Shown: positions 35,466 to 47,859 of the stretch, in pieces
Position numbering within the stretch: the first letter of the stretch is position 1
Layout: every line of letters starts with the position of its first letter
Assembly: GCA_003508835.1 (NCBI GenBank)
Contig: PUFA01000077.1
Coordinates: forward strand, 4,540,001 to 4,604,000
Direction of reading: 5' to 3'
Length of the DNA: 64,000 nt
From: Eonycteris spelaea
Taxonomy: Eukaryota; Chordata; Mammalia; Chiroptera; Pteropodidae
Translations under genes and position numbers: made by a program
Notes under the pieces: generated by a model
The model's database searches: none
The model's input: the letters and a program-made list of their open reading frames with translations, nothing else
What the model was told of the DNA's origin: nothing

Positions 35466-36414
35466 GAAATTTAAAATATACTTCATGATATCAAAAACCA
35501 GAAATTGACTTATTCAGTAAAATGATACCCCACCTACCTTTGGACTTCACAGCCTTTCTTGAACGATAGTTACTGGTTTACCAATAAAACACATGGAAAA
35601 AATCAAAAGCAATAAATATTTTCAAATACTTCAAAATCTCAGATTAAGTATTTTGAAAGGACAGTGTCTCATTGTCCACAGTCCCCAGAGGTTTCTATCT
35701 CAAAGGCCAATGACATTTTACTTTGGTGCGAGATTTTGCAGTCTAGCCACTGGCCTGAGAGTCCAGCTGAGGCCATTAGCAGCTGATGTTGGCTGGGGCT
35801 GTCTGGAGTAGTGACAGCATTGACTCAATGACCCCAAGGCATCCCTGCACAGGATAGGAATCCAGCTTCTTCATAACCATAACTGTGGAAGGAGGGCAAG
35901 AAAACTTTCTAGACTGGGAAGAATTTGTTTCCTACAAATTTGTTTCTGTGAAGGCCTAATGGTGTGTATGAACACTGGGGAGCGGATTAATACCACTTCC
36001 TTCTACTCATCACTTCTGTATTTAGAGAATTTGGAAGCCTTTTCCCGATTCAAGCAAACGTTCATTTTGGAAAGCTGAAAGGACACAAAAATTATACCTA
36101 GAAATCAGGGCTGTTTTAAATATACGGAATCTCAGGAGCGAAAAAATACTTGGAGGTCTCACTCTTCTTAACTCTGAAATCGGCTTCAGTGGGTCGAAGG
36201 CTTTGGCTACAGTTAATGTCAAAGTTTTTTGTTTGTTTGTTTTTCTTTTTTCGATTAAAACTTAAAACTGAATATATAGAGAGAATCATGAGCTTTGAAT
36301 GTCAGCACTCCAGGATCCTTTCTCTAGGTTGGACCACCTGGTACCCATCTGTGCCTTCTGTGCATCTAATGTTTGCTTCTATCCTTGTTCTTAATACAAG
36401 GGGATTATAGTGAT
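35466..36414. other. Nothing recognised
   Basis: No gene or confident repeat could be supported. Confidence 0.4.
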
Positions 36415-36520
36415 ATTTACTGTCTGTTCCCTTCCTGGATGATGACTTCTTAAAGAAAAGGACTACCTCTTATTTATCTTTGTTCTTAGGGGCCACTGTG
36501 TCTGGCACAGAAATATTATG
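36415..36520 (+). repeat. L2 LINE 3' tail
   Basis: 'gatgacttcttaaagaaaag' then 'gactacctcttatttatctt', 'tgttcttaggggccactgtg' and 'tctggcacagaa' closely follow the L2 3' end (usual form: gtgagctccttgaaggcaggga ... cttattcatctttgtatccc ... tgcctggcacag). Confidence 0.65.
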
Positions 36521-37189
36521 AAAAAAGTTTGCTCTGATTTCCTAAGCACTAGAATATTGCCATTGAGAAGATAAAGACTCAAATCAGCCATTAAAATTTG
36601 GTATGAAATGAACATGGTAAACCTCTCCTGGGAAGCGCAGAGAAGGACTTTTGCACTTACTTGGGTGGGATTAAAAGAGGCTTCTTCAGAGAGATGCCAC
36701 CGCACCCAGAATCTTGAGTGTCCCCCAGCTGTGTGCTAGAGTAGCTGCACACTGGCTACATGAGAACCAATAGTTAAATTGCAGAAATTTTGTGAGCCAT
36801 TTGCAAACACAGCTATTATTAAAAAATCAAATCATGTAAAGTTACAACTGAATGAATTATATTAAAAACAAAGTAATAAAGACTCAAAACCCATCACTTT
36901 CTAATTATTTTACTGCATTTTGCTGTATCTACGATCTTGAGGTTATTTACTTTTCTTGTATCTGTAGACACAACTACTATACATTCGGCGTTTATACCAC
37001 AGACATTGGTAAATGTTGCAAACCAGGGGAGTATTGTGATTCCCCCCCCCCCCGGAGAGCAGGCTGTTAACATAAGCATACCACTGCCCCGCACCCATTC
37101 TCTCTAACTCATTCGCCATATCTCTTTGGGTCCTAAATCCTGCCAGTGCTACCTGATTATATCTCGGCCTCTCAGCAATGAGCATCCTC
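36521..37189. other. Unassigned, with a C12 run
   Basis: No gene or repeat was recognised. A pure run of 12 C lies at 37042-37053. Confidence 0.4.
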
Positions 37190-37940
37190 TCTGTTCCATA
37201 GCCCCTGCCTTAAGTTAGGCTTTCTCTGTACCCTTATTGCAACCACCTCCTCAGTGGTCTTTGCGTCCCAGTCTGTCCACCTTCCAGTCCATTTTTCACT
37301 CGGTAGTCAGAACGATTCCTCCTAAAGACAAATTTACTCGATCTTTTCTCTTTTCCTAAAGCCTGTAACGGCTCCCATAGTTTGCGCTAGTACGTTGGAG
37401 GCTTTCTCTACACACGAGGTACTTTGTCAGGGTCTCAGCCTCCTTCCTTCTCACTGGCATTCTGTCCAGATCTTTAACCTTCCTACAGCTTCACCAGTGG
37501 AACGTGTTGCATCATAACCTCTGTGCTTGTCTCATCTTGTTCCCTCTGCCCCAAATTTCTTCCATGACTTCTTTTATTAAATGAGACAGCATAGCCAATA
37601 GCATGTGTTTTGTCATGATTTGTCCTCAGATTAGACTTTCACTTCTCAGCTCTGCTAGTTACCATTTGGATAATATGAGCATGTGACTTATTTGCTCTGA
37701 GCTTTAGTTCTTTTCACCTGAGCATAGTAGTTACCTCATGGGGTCATTGGAAAAATTAAAGAAGAAAAAAGTATATGCATATCATTATTAGATTAATACC
37801 TATACTACGATACTAAATGAGTATTAGCTTTTATTATAATTATTATGGAATTTTGCTCATCCTTTAGCAATCAAGGCCCACTTTTGCCTTGCTAAGATAA
37901 TTGTCCCTGTTTCTTGCAGTGTAATTTAAATATCCTTTTC
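37190..37940 (+). repeat. L2 LINE 3' UTR split by a MIR
   Basis: Left part (37190-37573): 'ttgcaaccacctcctcagtg', 'cttccagtccatttttcact', 'agtcagaacgattcctccta', 'cctgtaacggctcccatagt' and 'gttccctctgccccaaattt' follow L2 in sense. Right part (about 37840-37940): 'tttgctcatcctttagcaat' then 'caaggcccacttttgccttg' resumes at the L2 'ctcatccttcaggtctcagc' block. The MIR at 37574-37830 sits between adjacent L2 blocks, so it was inserted into this L2. Confidence 0.75.
37574..37830 (+). repeat. MIR SINE nested in L2
   Basis: 'gagacagcatagccaatagc', 'cttctcagctctgctagtta', 'atgagcatgtgacttatttg', 'gagctttagttcttttcacc', 'catagtagttacctcatggg' and 'aaaaattaaagaagaaaaaa' with an AT-rich tail is a sense MIR in order. 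It interrupts the L2. Confidence 0.75.
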
Positions 37941-38059
37941 CTTTTTTTGCTGTCCCCTTATAAAGCTCATGATATACCATTGACAAATTTTTCAAACTAT
38001 ATTTAATTGTAGCAAAGTCTTAGATTTAAGTGGTTTTAAAAAGAAACAAGCTGAAGCTT
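37941..38059. other. Short unassigned gap
   Basis: Short AT-rich spacer between the L2 and the L1. Part may belong to either. Confidence 0.3.
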
Positions 38060-38345
38060 GTTCAAACTATATCAAAATAAAAAACTTCTTGGTATCAAAG
38101 GACCCAAACAACAGAATGAAAAGACAACCTACAGAAAGGTGGGAAATATTTGCAAATTGTTTCTCTAATAAAGGGTTTTAAAACAATATTAAAGAGTTCC
38201 TACAACTCGACAACAATAAAAAAGAAAAAAATGTAGTAATAAATAGACAAAAGACTTGAATAGACATTTATCCAAAGATAATATACAAATGGCCAACACG
38301 CACATGAAAAGATGCTCAACATCACTGATCATTTATTAAATTTAA
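38060..38345 (+). mobile_element. L1 ORF2 internal fragment
   Basis: Sense L1 blocks: 'aataaaaaacttcttggtat', 'gaaaagacaacctacagaaa', 'aatatttgcaaattgtttct', 'agagttcctacaactcgaca', 'gacttgaatagacatttatc' and 'aaatggccaacacgcacatg', ending at 'gatgctcaacatcactgatc'. It is the same part of ORF2 as at 31960-32200 and 44780-45050, and is truncated at both ends. Confidence 0.9.
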
Positions 38346-40511
38346 TATGTAACAGGACTTCAAGGTAGTAGCTGGCTGTAATCATCACAAAAGACTTAAT
38401 AGAGGAGGTTAGTAGAATAAGCTACCTTGTCCCTAACTCTTAGTGACCAGGTGATAGTCATAACTACGAGAAGGCTTTTCAGACCTGCATTCCTGATCCA
38501 GTGGAGCTTGGGGACTGGGAAGCACAAATTCTGCAAGTGAGTGACTGGGGCTGATGGTGAGAGAGGCCAGTCCCATTAACACCCTTTGGCTCCCAGACCT
38601 GTGTATTTTAATGACTTAAACACAGCAGGCTGTAATGAATGGTTTTGGTTCAGTGCGCATTTTGCATCCCTGACGAGGTTACACCTGAGCCCACATCTTG
38701 GTTGGGAATTTAATAGGCCACTCAATGGTTGCAGTAGGCAACTGCTTCCTGGTGAGAAGGCGTAAGGTAGGTCCAGTAGTCCCATGACTGACTCACTGGT
38801 ATACGTCTTTGGCTGGAAAGTTAACTCTTTGTTTTGAGAAAACTTGTGAGACTCCATGTTGGAAATCAGGCATCCCATGTTGTTCTCTATCTTGATTTTA
38901 CTGCTTTGTATTAATAAATAACTTCTTCAGTAACTTCCTGAGAAAGATTCCATGAGAGGCAAGTCTTTGGAATTTATCTAAAAATACCTTTCCTCATTTC
39001 ACTCTTGAATAATATTTTGGTTGGTTTTAGAATTCTACAGTTGAAAATCAGAAAAGCTCAGGTGTAATATTGGGGGTGGAATTCGAGAAAATGCTTAGCT
39101 AATTGCCTCAAGGGATAAAGGAACATGATTATTAATATTAATATTAGCCCTGTAAACCCTGGGCTATAAGAGTTTGGAGGACTCAGGAAAGAAGAAGTTT
39201 CCGGGGATGAAGTCAAAAGTGTCTTCCGCATATGGAAGAGGGATTCAGGCACATGATAGGTGCCTGGGTGGGAAATGCTCAATGGACTTTAGGAATAGTG
39301 AAGTCTAATATCAGTGTTTAGCTGTTTCCTGTTTACTGTTGTAATTTGTCCATTAGTCTTAATATTAGGCAAATTCTGTTCTGTGTTTAAAAATTTAAAG
39401 AAGAGAAAAGGTCCACATTTGATTTCTTTTACACATGCAACATATATATCATTATATATGTATACTTCTTAGAGTAGACCACCATGATGTGTTAGAAGTT
39501 TGACCTCAAAAATCAAACACATTTCCAGCTCTCCTCACATATTCTATACTCATAATCATGTGGACACATATGGCTGGGAATATTAAAGTCATCTTATTGA
39601 AAACAGCTTCATTGCAAACCACATTGCATGGAATAAGCCCTGATATAAATTGACCACCCTTTATGTAGATGGCTTGCATAAAATAAAACTTCATTAACTT
39701 CAAATACTAGGCACTGGAATATTAAGGGACTCTGAATAAAAAGAAAATGAATAGATTTGGTCATCTGGGGATTAGCAATCTGTTGCACCAAATTAGACAA
39801 AACTTGCATTGAATTAACATTTGATTATTGAGATTTAAGGCTGTATGACTATGTTTTTTTATGCGGAAGGACCATGGAAAATGAGCAGATTTTTCTGCCT
39901 ATCTGGGGCAAGAAGAATGAGAATGGTTGCAACAGGGACTGTGAATTCTGTTTAACTTAGAAAAGTGTGCTTTAAGTTAGATTGGGCTGTTTTCTGTAGT
40001 CACAGTGCATGCTGCTTTATGGCAGTATGAAAATGAAGATCAGCACCCAGGAAAAATACAAATGCAAAATCCTTGTGTGAGGTTGAACCTGCAAGCAGGG
40101 TATTTAGCAAATTAAAAGTGTGAGGATTGAGGCCCTGTTACCTGTAAGGGGTTTAGATGAGCACAAAATGTTCTCAAAGTTTGGGAGGTTTTTCACAATG
40201 ACACAGACTTTTATCCAGTTGTTGGTAGGGCATAAGAAAATGCTGAAATTGTTAAAGGTTGATTTTATTTATATACTAATTTTGAGAATGGTGGATGAGG
40301 AGTAATGTGGAATTAAATGCATTCATTGAGACAGAAACACGAGAAAGGACTGTGCAATTTTTAAATGATGAGGTCAAGTAAGGAAGGCTCAGCCAGGAAG
40401 CATTAGTTTAACACCTATAGACAAACTACAGTGCTTTTCTATGACATAGAAGCAAGACTCACAATTTCAAGAAAAGTCTTTAATATTTCCAGGAACCTCA
40501 AGTAAAAGCCA
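38346..40511. other. Nothing recognised
   Basis: About 2.2 kb without a supportable exon, RNA or repeat family. Open frames here lack domains. Confidence 0.4.
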
Positions 40512-40915
40512 ACATTTTGAGAGTGGCTTCTGTATACCGGACATTTCATTTATTTATTTATTTAAAAATATAGTTAACATACAATATTAAATTAGTTCCA
40601 GTTTTCAGTGTTTACATACCTAACAAAGTGATCACCATGATAAGTTGAGTAACAATCTGTCACAATGCAAGGTTATTTTGATATTATTGACTACATTCCC
40701 TATGCTGTACATTACATCTCTGTGACTCATTTTATAACTGGACATTTATACATTCCTAAATTCATTTAATCCTCACAACAACCATCTGAGGTGGGTACGT
40801 TCACTATCCTTATTTTCAACAGGAGTCAACTGAGAGTTATAGTCGCACATAATTATGTAAAAAAGAACTAAAATCTTGGCAGTGTAAGTCAAGAGCGCTG
40901 TTTTTAATCACTGTT
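40512..40915 (-). repeat. MIR SINE interrupted by an L1 fragment
   Basis: The left piece (40512-40546), with 'gagtggcttctgtataccgg', and the right piece (40748-40915), 'acattcctaaattcatttaa' then 'tcctcacaacaaccatctga', 'ggtgggtacg' and 'caggagtcaactgagagtta', join into a continuous reverse-strand MIR if 40547-40747 is removed. Confidence 0.8.
40547..40739 (-). mobile_element. L1 3'-UTR insertion with 8-bp target duplication
   Basis: It starts with a degenerate T/TTTA tail ('tttatttatttattt'), then 'atagttaacatacaatatta', 'gtgatcaccatgataagttg' and 'ctatgctgtacattacatct', the reverse complement of an L1 3' UTR, about 190 bp. GGACATTT at 40539-40546 is repeated at 40740-40747, flanking it exactly as expected for target-primed reverse transcription. 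The A tail is on the left and the 5' truncation on the right. Confidence 0.85.
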
Positions 40916-42499
40916 TACCACTCTCTCCTAGGAAAGCATGTGGCAATTAGCAAACAACCTATACTTACTTGCCACTTGGATTTGTCAGGATAAAATTGCT
41001 AAAGCATCTCAGACTTTCTTTATGATGCATACAGAATGAGGTAGCTATTGGCTTGGTGACTGATTGTATGTCTGTGATAAAAAAAAGTCACAATACTTGT
41101 ACTGTTGGTGCACATAATTAGTGCACTAAATACAATTGTCTTAGTGCCATTGTCTGTGATTATTTTTTCTACCCAAATATGTTCAAAAAATCCACTCTAC
41201 CTTCAAACCACTCTTGGTCGGTAATGAATTGAACGGCGCACCTACTACAGGGAGCAGCAAATGGAGCAGCAGCTTCTTTTTCCTCTGTCTCTTCGTGCTT
41301 AGATTTCTGACATTCTTTAATGATAGATTTTTCTATCAAGACTGCGTTTCTCTAGTTTTTTTTTGACATTCCGAAATAAGGTCAAATGCTTTGTCAGATG
41401 CATTCTTAATGGAAAGATTAGGTAGTGGAGTTGATCATTGATAGAGCTGCCTGTTATGAAAAGCAATTTGACCATTCAATCAGCTCCAAGATCAGGAGCC
41501 TCCAGAAAGTCATTATAGTACATCTACATCTCTGTGGCACCTGGAGATGAGCAGAGACCAAATACTGGGTGTGATAGAGCAAATAACAGAAATATTTGAC
41601 AACTTCGAGTCAATTGAGTCGGATGCAATAGAAATCTATTAAGAGTCCACACACATGAGATGCGAAATTACAGGAGCACCAAAAGTCACTCAAATTGAGA
41701 ATAAATTCACTGCTATTTTCATCTAGTCTTTCATGTTATACTGATAATTTCAATCCTTCCAAGTGTCCATAGCAACTGTCTGTGGAATTGTATGACCCCA
41801 AGTGAGTAAAGAGAGAGAAACAGCTGGTGTGGAACTGTTTCCACATATCCCCCCTTTTCTCAGAGAAGTCTCATTGGCTGTGTGTTTTGTGTAAATGATC
41901 TGAAGGTTCCATGGCAGGGAGGAGCCTGAATTAAAACCAGAGCTTCCCCCATATTTTTCATTAATACAGATTGGGGTCTCCTTGTTGGAAGAAACCTTGG
42001 CGATCTTAAGCTTAGAGAAATGTGAATAAAAAGACAAAGATCAAAGGATAGAAATATTTATAGTCATGAATGCTTTTAAGTAATTCATAAAACAACCTTT
42101 ATGTTATACATGTTACTTAATCTGAACATCCTGTTTTTGATCCTATGAGGGCTCTGTGGGATAAATGTGATCTGAATATTTGCAGTTGCAGTAAGCAGTG
42201 TTCAGTGTAATAGCGTAGTCATTCTGGGACAGAAAGCAGAAATTATAAAATAATTGTGAAACTATAAATTTTATGTAGTCAGAACCTAGGCCATCAGCAA
42301 ATGCCCTCACAATATAGACTTCCATTTTTTTTCTTCCTTTTTACTAGTTTAAAAAATTGTGACCCAATGAAAATGTAAGAACAATATGGTAGAGTAAAAC
42401 ATATCTTCATTTTAGGAGCTGAAATTTCTCAGTTTTATCAATATTTAATCTATATATTTGTTTTTTCATTTGTCAAATAAACATGTTGAATATCTATAA
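40916..42499. other. Nothing recognised
   Basis: No exon or confident repeat family could be supported. Confidence 0.4.
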
Positions 42500-42690
42500 A
42501 TGTGGTAGACAGTCCAAGTCTTGCCTAGTTGTAGATATATGCTCTTAAACAAGGCATTTGAATTCTGAGCTTTAATTTCCTCTTCTCTAAAATAGAGAAA
42601 ATGGCATATTCTCATAATAGAGAAAATACCTGAAAGATTATATATGCATATATAAGTCTATAGAGCAATACAGTTAGAGTAATTTATAAA
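42500..42690 (+). repeat. MIR SINE, diverged
   Basis: 'cttaaacaaggcatttgaat' then 'gagctttaatttcctcttct' and 'ctaaaatagagaaaatggca' fit the sense MIR 'gggcaagttactta-acctct ... cagtttcctcatctgtaaaa' segment. An internal short duplication of 'atagagaaaat' (about 42592 and 42619) has lengthened it. Confidence 0.55.
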
Positions 42691-43039
42691 ATGTTGTATT
42701 GCATAACATACTCTAAGAGCATAACTATCTTAAAAGAAGTGAAAACATCATTTTTTTCCAGACTGTTTCCCTAAAGAGACATTTATTAGAATAATACTCA
42801 ATAGTATGTCTTTGTATTTTGGGGGTCAATTTTGCCATTGAAGTCAGTGAAATTTTCCGTTGGTGTCAGTCTAGAAGAACCATTTTTTTCCGAACTGGGT
42901 TCTGACTGCCTTGGCTGTTTCTTTTCTTGCCCTTCATTGATTTGCATTCACCATGACAGTGGTCTAGTTCAAAGTGGAACACTTTGACTAAGATGGCATT
43001 ACTGAGATTGGCATTATTGTTACAGTTGCTGAATGGATC

Positions 43040-43210
43040 GCTTTCATTTGCAGATCCATTTATACCTAACTCTCGGCTGAACAATTTCCTTCTTAAATCT
43101 GGGAGGTTAGGTCAGGTTTTAGTACCTCATCTTATAGATGATGGAGCCAAGGCTCGGAATGTCTTAAACCAGTTAGTGGTAATTTCAGGAAAGAAGCTCA
43201 ACATTTAAAT
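43040..43210 (-). repeat. MIR SINE fragment
   Basis: 'gtacctcatcttatagatga' then 'tggagccaaggctcggaatg' and 'ttaaaccagttagtggtaat' follow the reverse MIR core (atccccattttacagatgag-gaaactgaggctcagag ... gctagtaagtgg). Confidence 0.55.
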
Positions 43211-44176
43211 TTTTCAGAGTTTATTCCACTACATAATGATTCTCTGTGAGGTGCTACATCTAGCTATGGGGATGCATTAGAATCTGAGAGTGTAGAAGTA
43301 AATTAACAGTTTAAATATATGAAAACACTTGAACTAAGTGAATTAATTTGCTTTTAGCCATGTATAATTTATTTGGAAATATCAACAAGGAGATAATGAA
43401 AGTTGTTTATTAAAGGAGTGTAGATTAAGCCACTTGGATAACACTTTTGTAGTTTCTGTAATGGAAATTTCATGTCTATATTATTATTCACTTATTTTTT
43501 TTTTTGATAAATGTGAACCTCTATTTTGGCTAAATATGTTTTTTAAAGAAGCTTTATATTATGGTTGTAAATGAAAAGATAGCTTGCCATAAAAATAAGG
43601 TAGCCAATAAATAAAGGAATAACTTAAAATATACTTTATCTAAAGACCTCATAAAATTACTACTTATTTACTTAGAGTGAACCACGTTTTAAGGAACTTT
43701 GGGTTTAAAAAATATGAAAAACTGTATATTGTTGTACACTGCCTTTCTTAATACTTTCACGTTTCAGTACCTCATTAAAACTGATTTAAACTTGCAAAAC
43801 CCACATTTTTGTGTGTTCTTTAATTTGTGAAAATTGCTTTTTTATTTCTATGTATTGAAAAGACTGATGTTATGTGATAACTTTATGAGGAAATATGCTT
43901 CCTCTTCTGGACTGGCCAGCAAAATAAAATTTTATGTTAGAAAGATTTAAGTAATTGCCTTTATTTAACCTTGATTAAAGAGCTAAACTAATGTCCTAAT
44001 AAATTTAGCATTTATTTAATTTTTTTAGTAGAGAGATATTTATTAATGATTTAAACAATAGACTTTATTTCACAAGATTTTCTCTAATGGTTCATTTCAA
44101 AACAGGGGGTCTAATACTTTTACTGTGGCCACTCTTCAGGAAAAATATACATCAGGAGCAAAGCTTGAGATGTCGG
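43211..44176. other. AT-rich, nothing recognised
   Basis: AT-rich stretch. No gene or repeat call could be supported, though old L1 may be hidden. Confidence 0.4.
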
Positions 44177-45245
44177 TTTTTTTTTTTTTTTTTAAACTTG
44201 ATCAACAGATTCCATGCGGTCCCAATCAAAATCCCAGTAAGTTATTTTTGTGACAAACTGATTCTACAGTTTATATGAACAGGCAAAAGGCCCCAAATAG
44301 CCAACTCAATATTAAAGAGAATATGACTCTTTAGAGGAACATGTATGAGTATTGGCACTACCTGACTTTAAGACAATATAAAGCTATAGTAATCAAGACA
44401 GTATGGTATTGGTGAAAGGATAGATCAATGGAACAGAGTAGAGAGCCCAGAAATAGACACATACAAATATAGTCAACTGATCATTGATAAAAAAAAAAAA
44501 AAAGCAAAGACAATACAATATCTTTTCAACAAAATATTCTGGAACACCTGGACATTCATACGCACACAAACACACAAATAATCTAGACACAGATTTTACA
44601 CCCTTCACCAAAAAATGACTCAAACTGGATTATAGACCTAATATATGATGAAAACTATAAAACTCATAGAAGATAATATAGGAGAAAACCTAGATGTTCT
44701 TGAATATGGTGATAATTTTTTAGATACAAAACCAAAGGCATATTTCATGAAAAGAATAATTGATAAACTGGATTTTATTAAAATTTCAAAGTTCTGCTTT
44801 GCAAAAGACAATGTCAATGTGAAAAGACAGGCCACAGATGGGGAGAAAATGTTTGCAAGAGACATACCTGGTAAAGGACGTTATCCAAAACATACAAAGA
44901 ACTCTTACACTTTACAATGAGAAAACGAACAGCCCAATTGAAAAACTGAGCCAAGGACTGAGACACAAGCAGACACTTCACCAAAGAAGATATGCAGATG
45001 GCAAATACACGTATGGAAAAATGCTCCACATCATGTCATCAGGAAAATGCAAATTATAACAACAGTGAGATTGCACTGAACGCCATTTGAATAGTTGAAT
45101 TTCTAAAGCTCTGACAACACCAAATGCTGGTGAGGAAGGAGGGCAAAATGGTATAGCCACTTTGGAAGACAGTTTGGAAGTTGATTACAAACTAAACATG
45201 TTCTTACCATACAATCCAGCAATCACACTCTTTGGTATTTGGTAA
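44177..45245 (+). mobile_element. L1 ORF2 relic, about 1 kb, C-terminal half
   Basis: After a T17 run (44177-44193), a continuous sense L1 ORF2 segment follows: 'cggtcccaatcaaaatccca', 'ccaaatagccaactcaatat', 'gtatggtattggtgaaagga', 'gatcaatggaacagagtaga', 'ccttcaccaaaaaatgactc', 'actataaaactcatagaaga', 'gttctgctttgcaaaagaca', 'ccatacaatccagcaatcac'. A 91-codon piece (44645-44920) is still open, but the whole is interrupted by frameshifts and an A16 expansion near 44490. It has no 3' UTR. Confidence 0.92.
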
Positions 45246-45269
45246 TAGCAAATGTATTGAGGGTATAAG

Positions 45270-45600
45270 AAAAAGAGAGGATTCAAAAATGACTCCGAGA
45301 TGGTTGGTATGAGCAACTAGATGAATAAGAGATGCTTTGGGGAGTGGATTGGGCCTGGGAATATAAATTTGGAAGTTATCAGTATGATAACCGATGACCT
45401 TTAAAGCCATGAGACTCAATGATACTAACTAGGGAATAGGAATGACAGAAGATAGTAATCACTTGATAAGTGGTAGCTTTATGGACATATCCAGATTTAC
45501 TTCTGAAGGAAAATATTGACCCCATCTGAAGATTTTCCAGGAGTGACATGTCCCATTGTCCTGGTGGAACACAAACATTGAACATCCAAGTCATGTAGCA
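45270..45600. repeat. Possible L2/CR1-associated repeat
   Basis: 'ttcaaaaatgactccgagat', 'ggttggtatgagcaactaga', 'gggaatataaatttggaagt' and 'tttaaagccatgagactcaa' resemble a common mammalian interspersed repeat (usual form: gatgactcccaggtttttggcct-gagcaactgg ... gatataaatttgggagtcat ... tttaaagccatgggactgga). I cannot name the family securely. Confidence 0.35.
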
Positions 45601-45799
45601 TTTCTCAAAGTTAGCAAGTCAGTAAATTTAGTCTGATCTTAAGTTTCTATCAGAATCATGATTGATGGCACTGGAATTAGAATAAGATGACATCAAGACA
45701 GAGTCCCTACCTACAGTTATAGGAGATGTAAACAATAACATTGTATCAGTTTAGATCGACATTGATTCTTTTCCCACTTCACTTCACAAATACTAAAAA

Positions 45800-46080
45800 T
45801 GTTTATCATAACACAGGCTGTACCAGGTATTTGCAATGTAAAGATGAAAAAAGCAGAGTCCTTGGCCTCAAAAAGCGATGATGCTAGCAGCAGGAAAATC
45901 ATGCTGCCATGCTGTGGTAAAAGCCTGTGCTCGTGATGGAGGGAAGCAGCAGTGCTACTTAGTATGTGGAAAAACTTGTAACTCTGCCGGAGGGTAACAA
46001 GGCAATTAAGGCAGCCTTTGAGAAAGAGGCAATGCTTAAAGTAAATGTAAACAAATGAGTGGAAATTAACTATGTGTAGG
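45800..46080 (-). repeat. L2 LINE 3' end, minus strand
   Basis: 'ggctgtaccaggtatttgca', 'gtaaagatgaaaaaagcaga' then 'gtccttggcctcaaaaagcg' and, further right, 'gcctttgagaaagaggcaat' follow the reverse complement of the L2 3' end (usual form: acagagatgaataagacaca-gtccctgccctcaaggagct ... ggcttcctggaggaggtga). Confidence 0.6.
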
Positions 46081-47859
46081 ATTTGGTATATATAACATTG
46101 ACGTCCAAGGAGTTACACAAACCAAGACCACATTATGTTAGCCTTCGAAAAAGATGTCTTATCTATGTAAGGCCTTAATGTTAGACTCTGATTTTTTAAC
46201 TTATAGTTTACAGAAAAATATTTTTATATAAAGAATGCTTCTATTTTGAGGTTGCCCTTTATATATTTTATTATCTTTGAATAAATATATGATAAATTCC
46301 TTCCTAGGATTTTTTTCTGTCTTGATGAACTGACATCTTTGATTGCTCAGGCTCCGAACACCTTTTTGCCTATAGTGCCAAGGAGCCCAGAGCCAGATTT
46401 AATGTTCAGTCATGATAGCTTTAACCTACGTTTCTGTTTAGTTTATTTTACCTTAGAGTCTATACCGTTTTCTGTTTCGACTGTTAAATAATCTGATTAT
46501 GTGCTTGTCTTTCATGGTAAGCCAACGCAAAACCTTTTTGAAGTAGATTGAGGAAAAACTATATATAAATATATGTATAAGTACTACATAGCCCAGATGG
46601 AAAGCAGGCATTATTTGATGGTTTTGGAGCTGCAAAAGTCATGTATGTGTTATAGTGTAGTGCATTCTAAGGTTCGCATTTATGCAGCTGTTGAGCCGTG
46701 CGAAAGCCCACTTGGCATGGATCCTTCCAGTTTATGTAACGATTTTGTAATTTTGCTAATTTTAACCCCTTTTATCCTTTTATTCAATCACTAAATGTCT
46801 GTCCTACACCAAGTACTCGGTATGTTTTCCCTCTGGCCATCACCTGCCCTGCTTCTAAGGAATTCTCTGGTGACTGGCCTTCCACTCTCTCCTATTCACG
46901 TTCTTCTGTACGGTTACTCTGGGAGCCATCATGTCAACATAACCTGAGCCCCTGGATACAAGTCAGGGGCGCATGGGCAGCTGCCTTTCCTAAGATAGGC
47001 AAATAAAAGCCTTTATCAGATTGGAAATAAGAGTTTCTAGTTAGTCCAACTGCTCTCCAGAGGAAATGAAAATTCAAGAATTGTTGGCTGTGGTCTGTTA
47101 TGTGGCAGAAAAAGTTGTCAATGAAAAGAGTGAAATAGCTATACTTGATGAAATAGAGGTGAAGCTGGTAGTTCTAATGCATGAAATTGCCAAAATAGGC
47201 GCGTCGGCCTCAAACGAGAAGGTAGTACCACAAAAACCTATCTATGGGTCACAACATGAGACTAGGAATAAAATTTTACATTCTTTGTTGTCTTAAGCCA
47301 TTTCCTTATTCCCTGTGTAATCCTCAGGAGTAGGACTCCTACAATCAGACTTTAGACTATATGCCTAGGAAAGGGGGATTCTGACTTAGGTCATGGAAAT
47401 ACGTTCAAGTTACAATATGGTGCAAAGTAACAATTCCTGATGAATAAAAATTACCAAACCTTTGTAGAGCATCAAGATATAAAAGCAAAGCAGAAACTTA
47501 ACAGAAGCACTATCATGAAACAGATTTGCATAAAAGGTGGAAGGAAATGTAAGTAGAGGCATAAACAATAGTTTTATAAATATGTGAAAGTAACCAGTTC
47601 TTAAAAACAAACAAAATTATTTCTTATAAAGAGAATCATCGGTCTTCATAATTAAAAACATAAATAATAAAATAAAAACTTTGTCACATAAACAACAAAG
47701 GAGAAGATGAAATTAGTGAATTTAAGATTCTTGTGTAAGGTAAATAAGTTTATCAAATTCAGTTATATTTTATTTATGTCACATATCTAAAAGAAAAAAC
47801 AATACAAAGTGAAAAAATAAAGTGATGAATATTTTGTGAAAATGTTATAAAAAATGGCA
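46081..47859. other. Nothing recognised
   Basis: No supportable exon or repeat. The frame at 47066-47296 (76 codons) looks superficially protein-like but has no motif I can identify. Confidence 0.4.

Noticed and set aside
36894..37185. Gly-rich minus-strand frames
   Set aside because: They are produced by the C12 homopolymer at 37042-37053.
44645..44920. 91-codon open frame as a possible gene
   Set aside because: It is the C-terminal part of a decayed L1 ORF2, flanked by further L1 sequence with frameshifts.
47066..47296. 76-codon frame with a protein-like composition
   Set aside because: No motif, no homologue recalled, no splice or promoter context. Length is within chance expectation.
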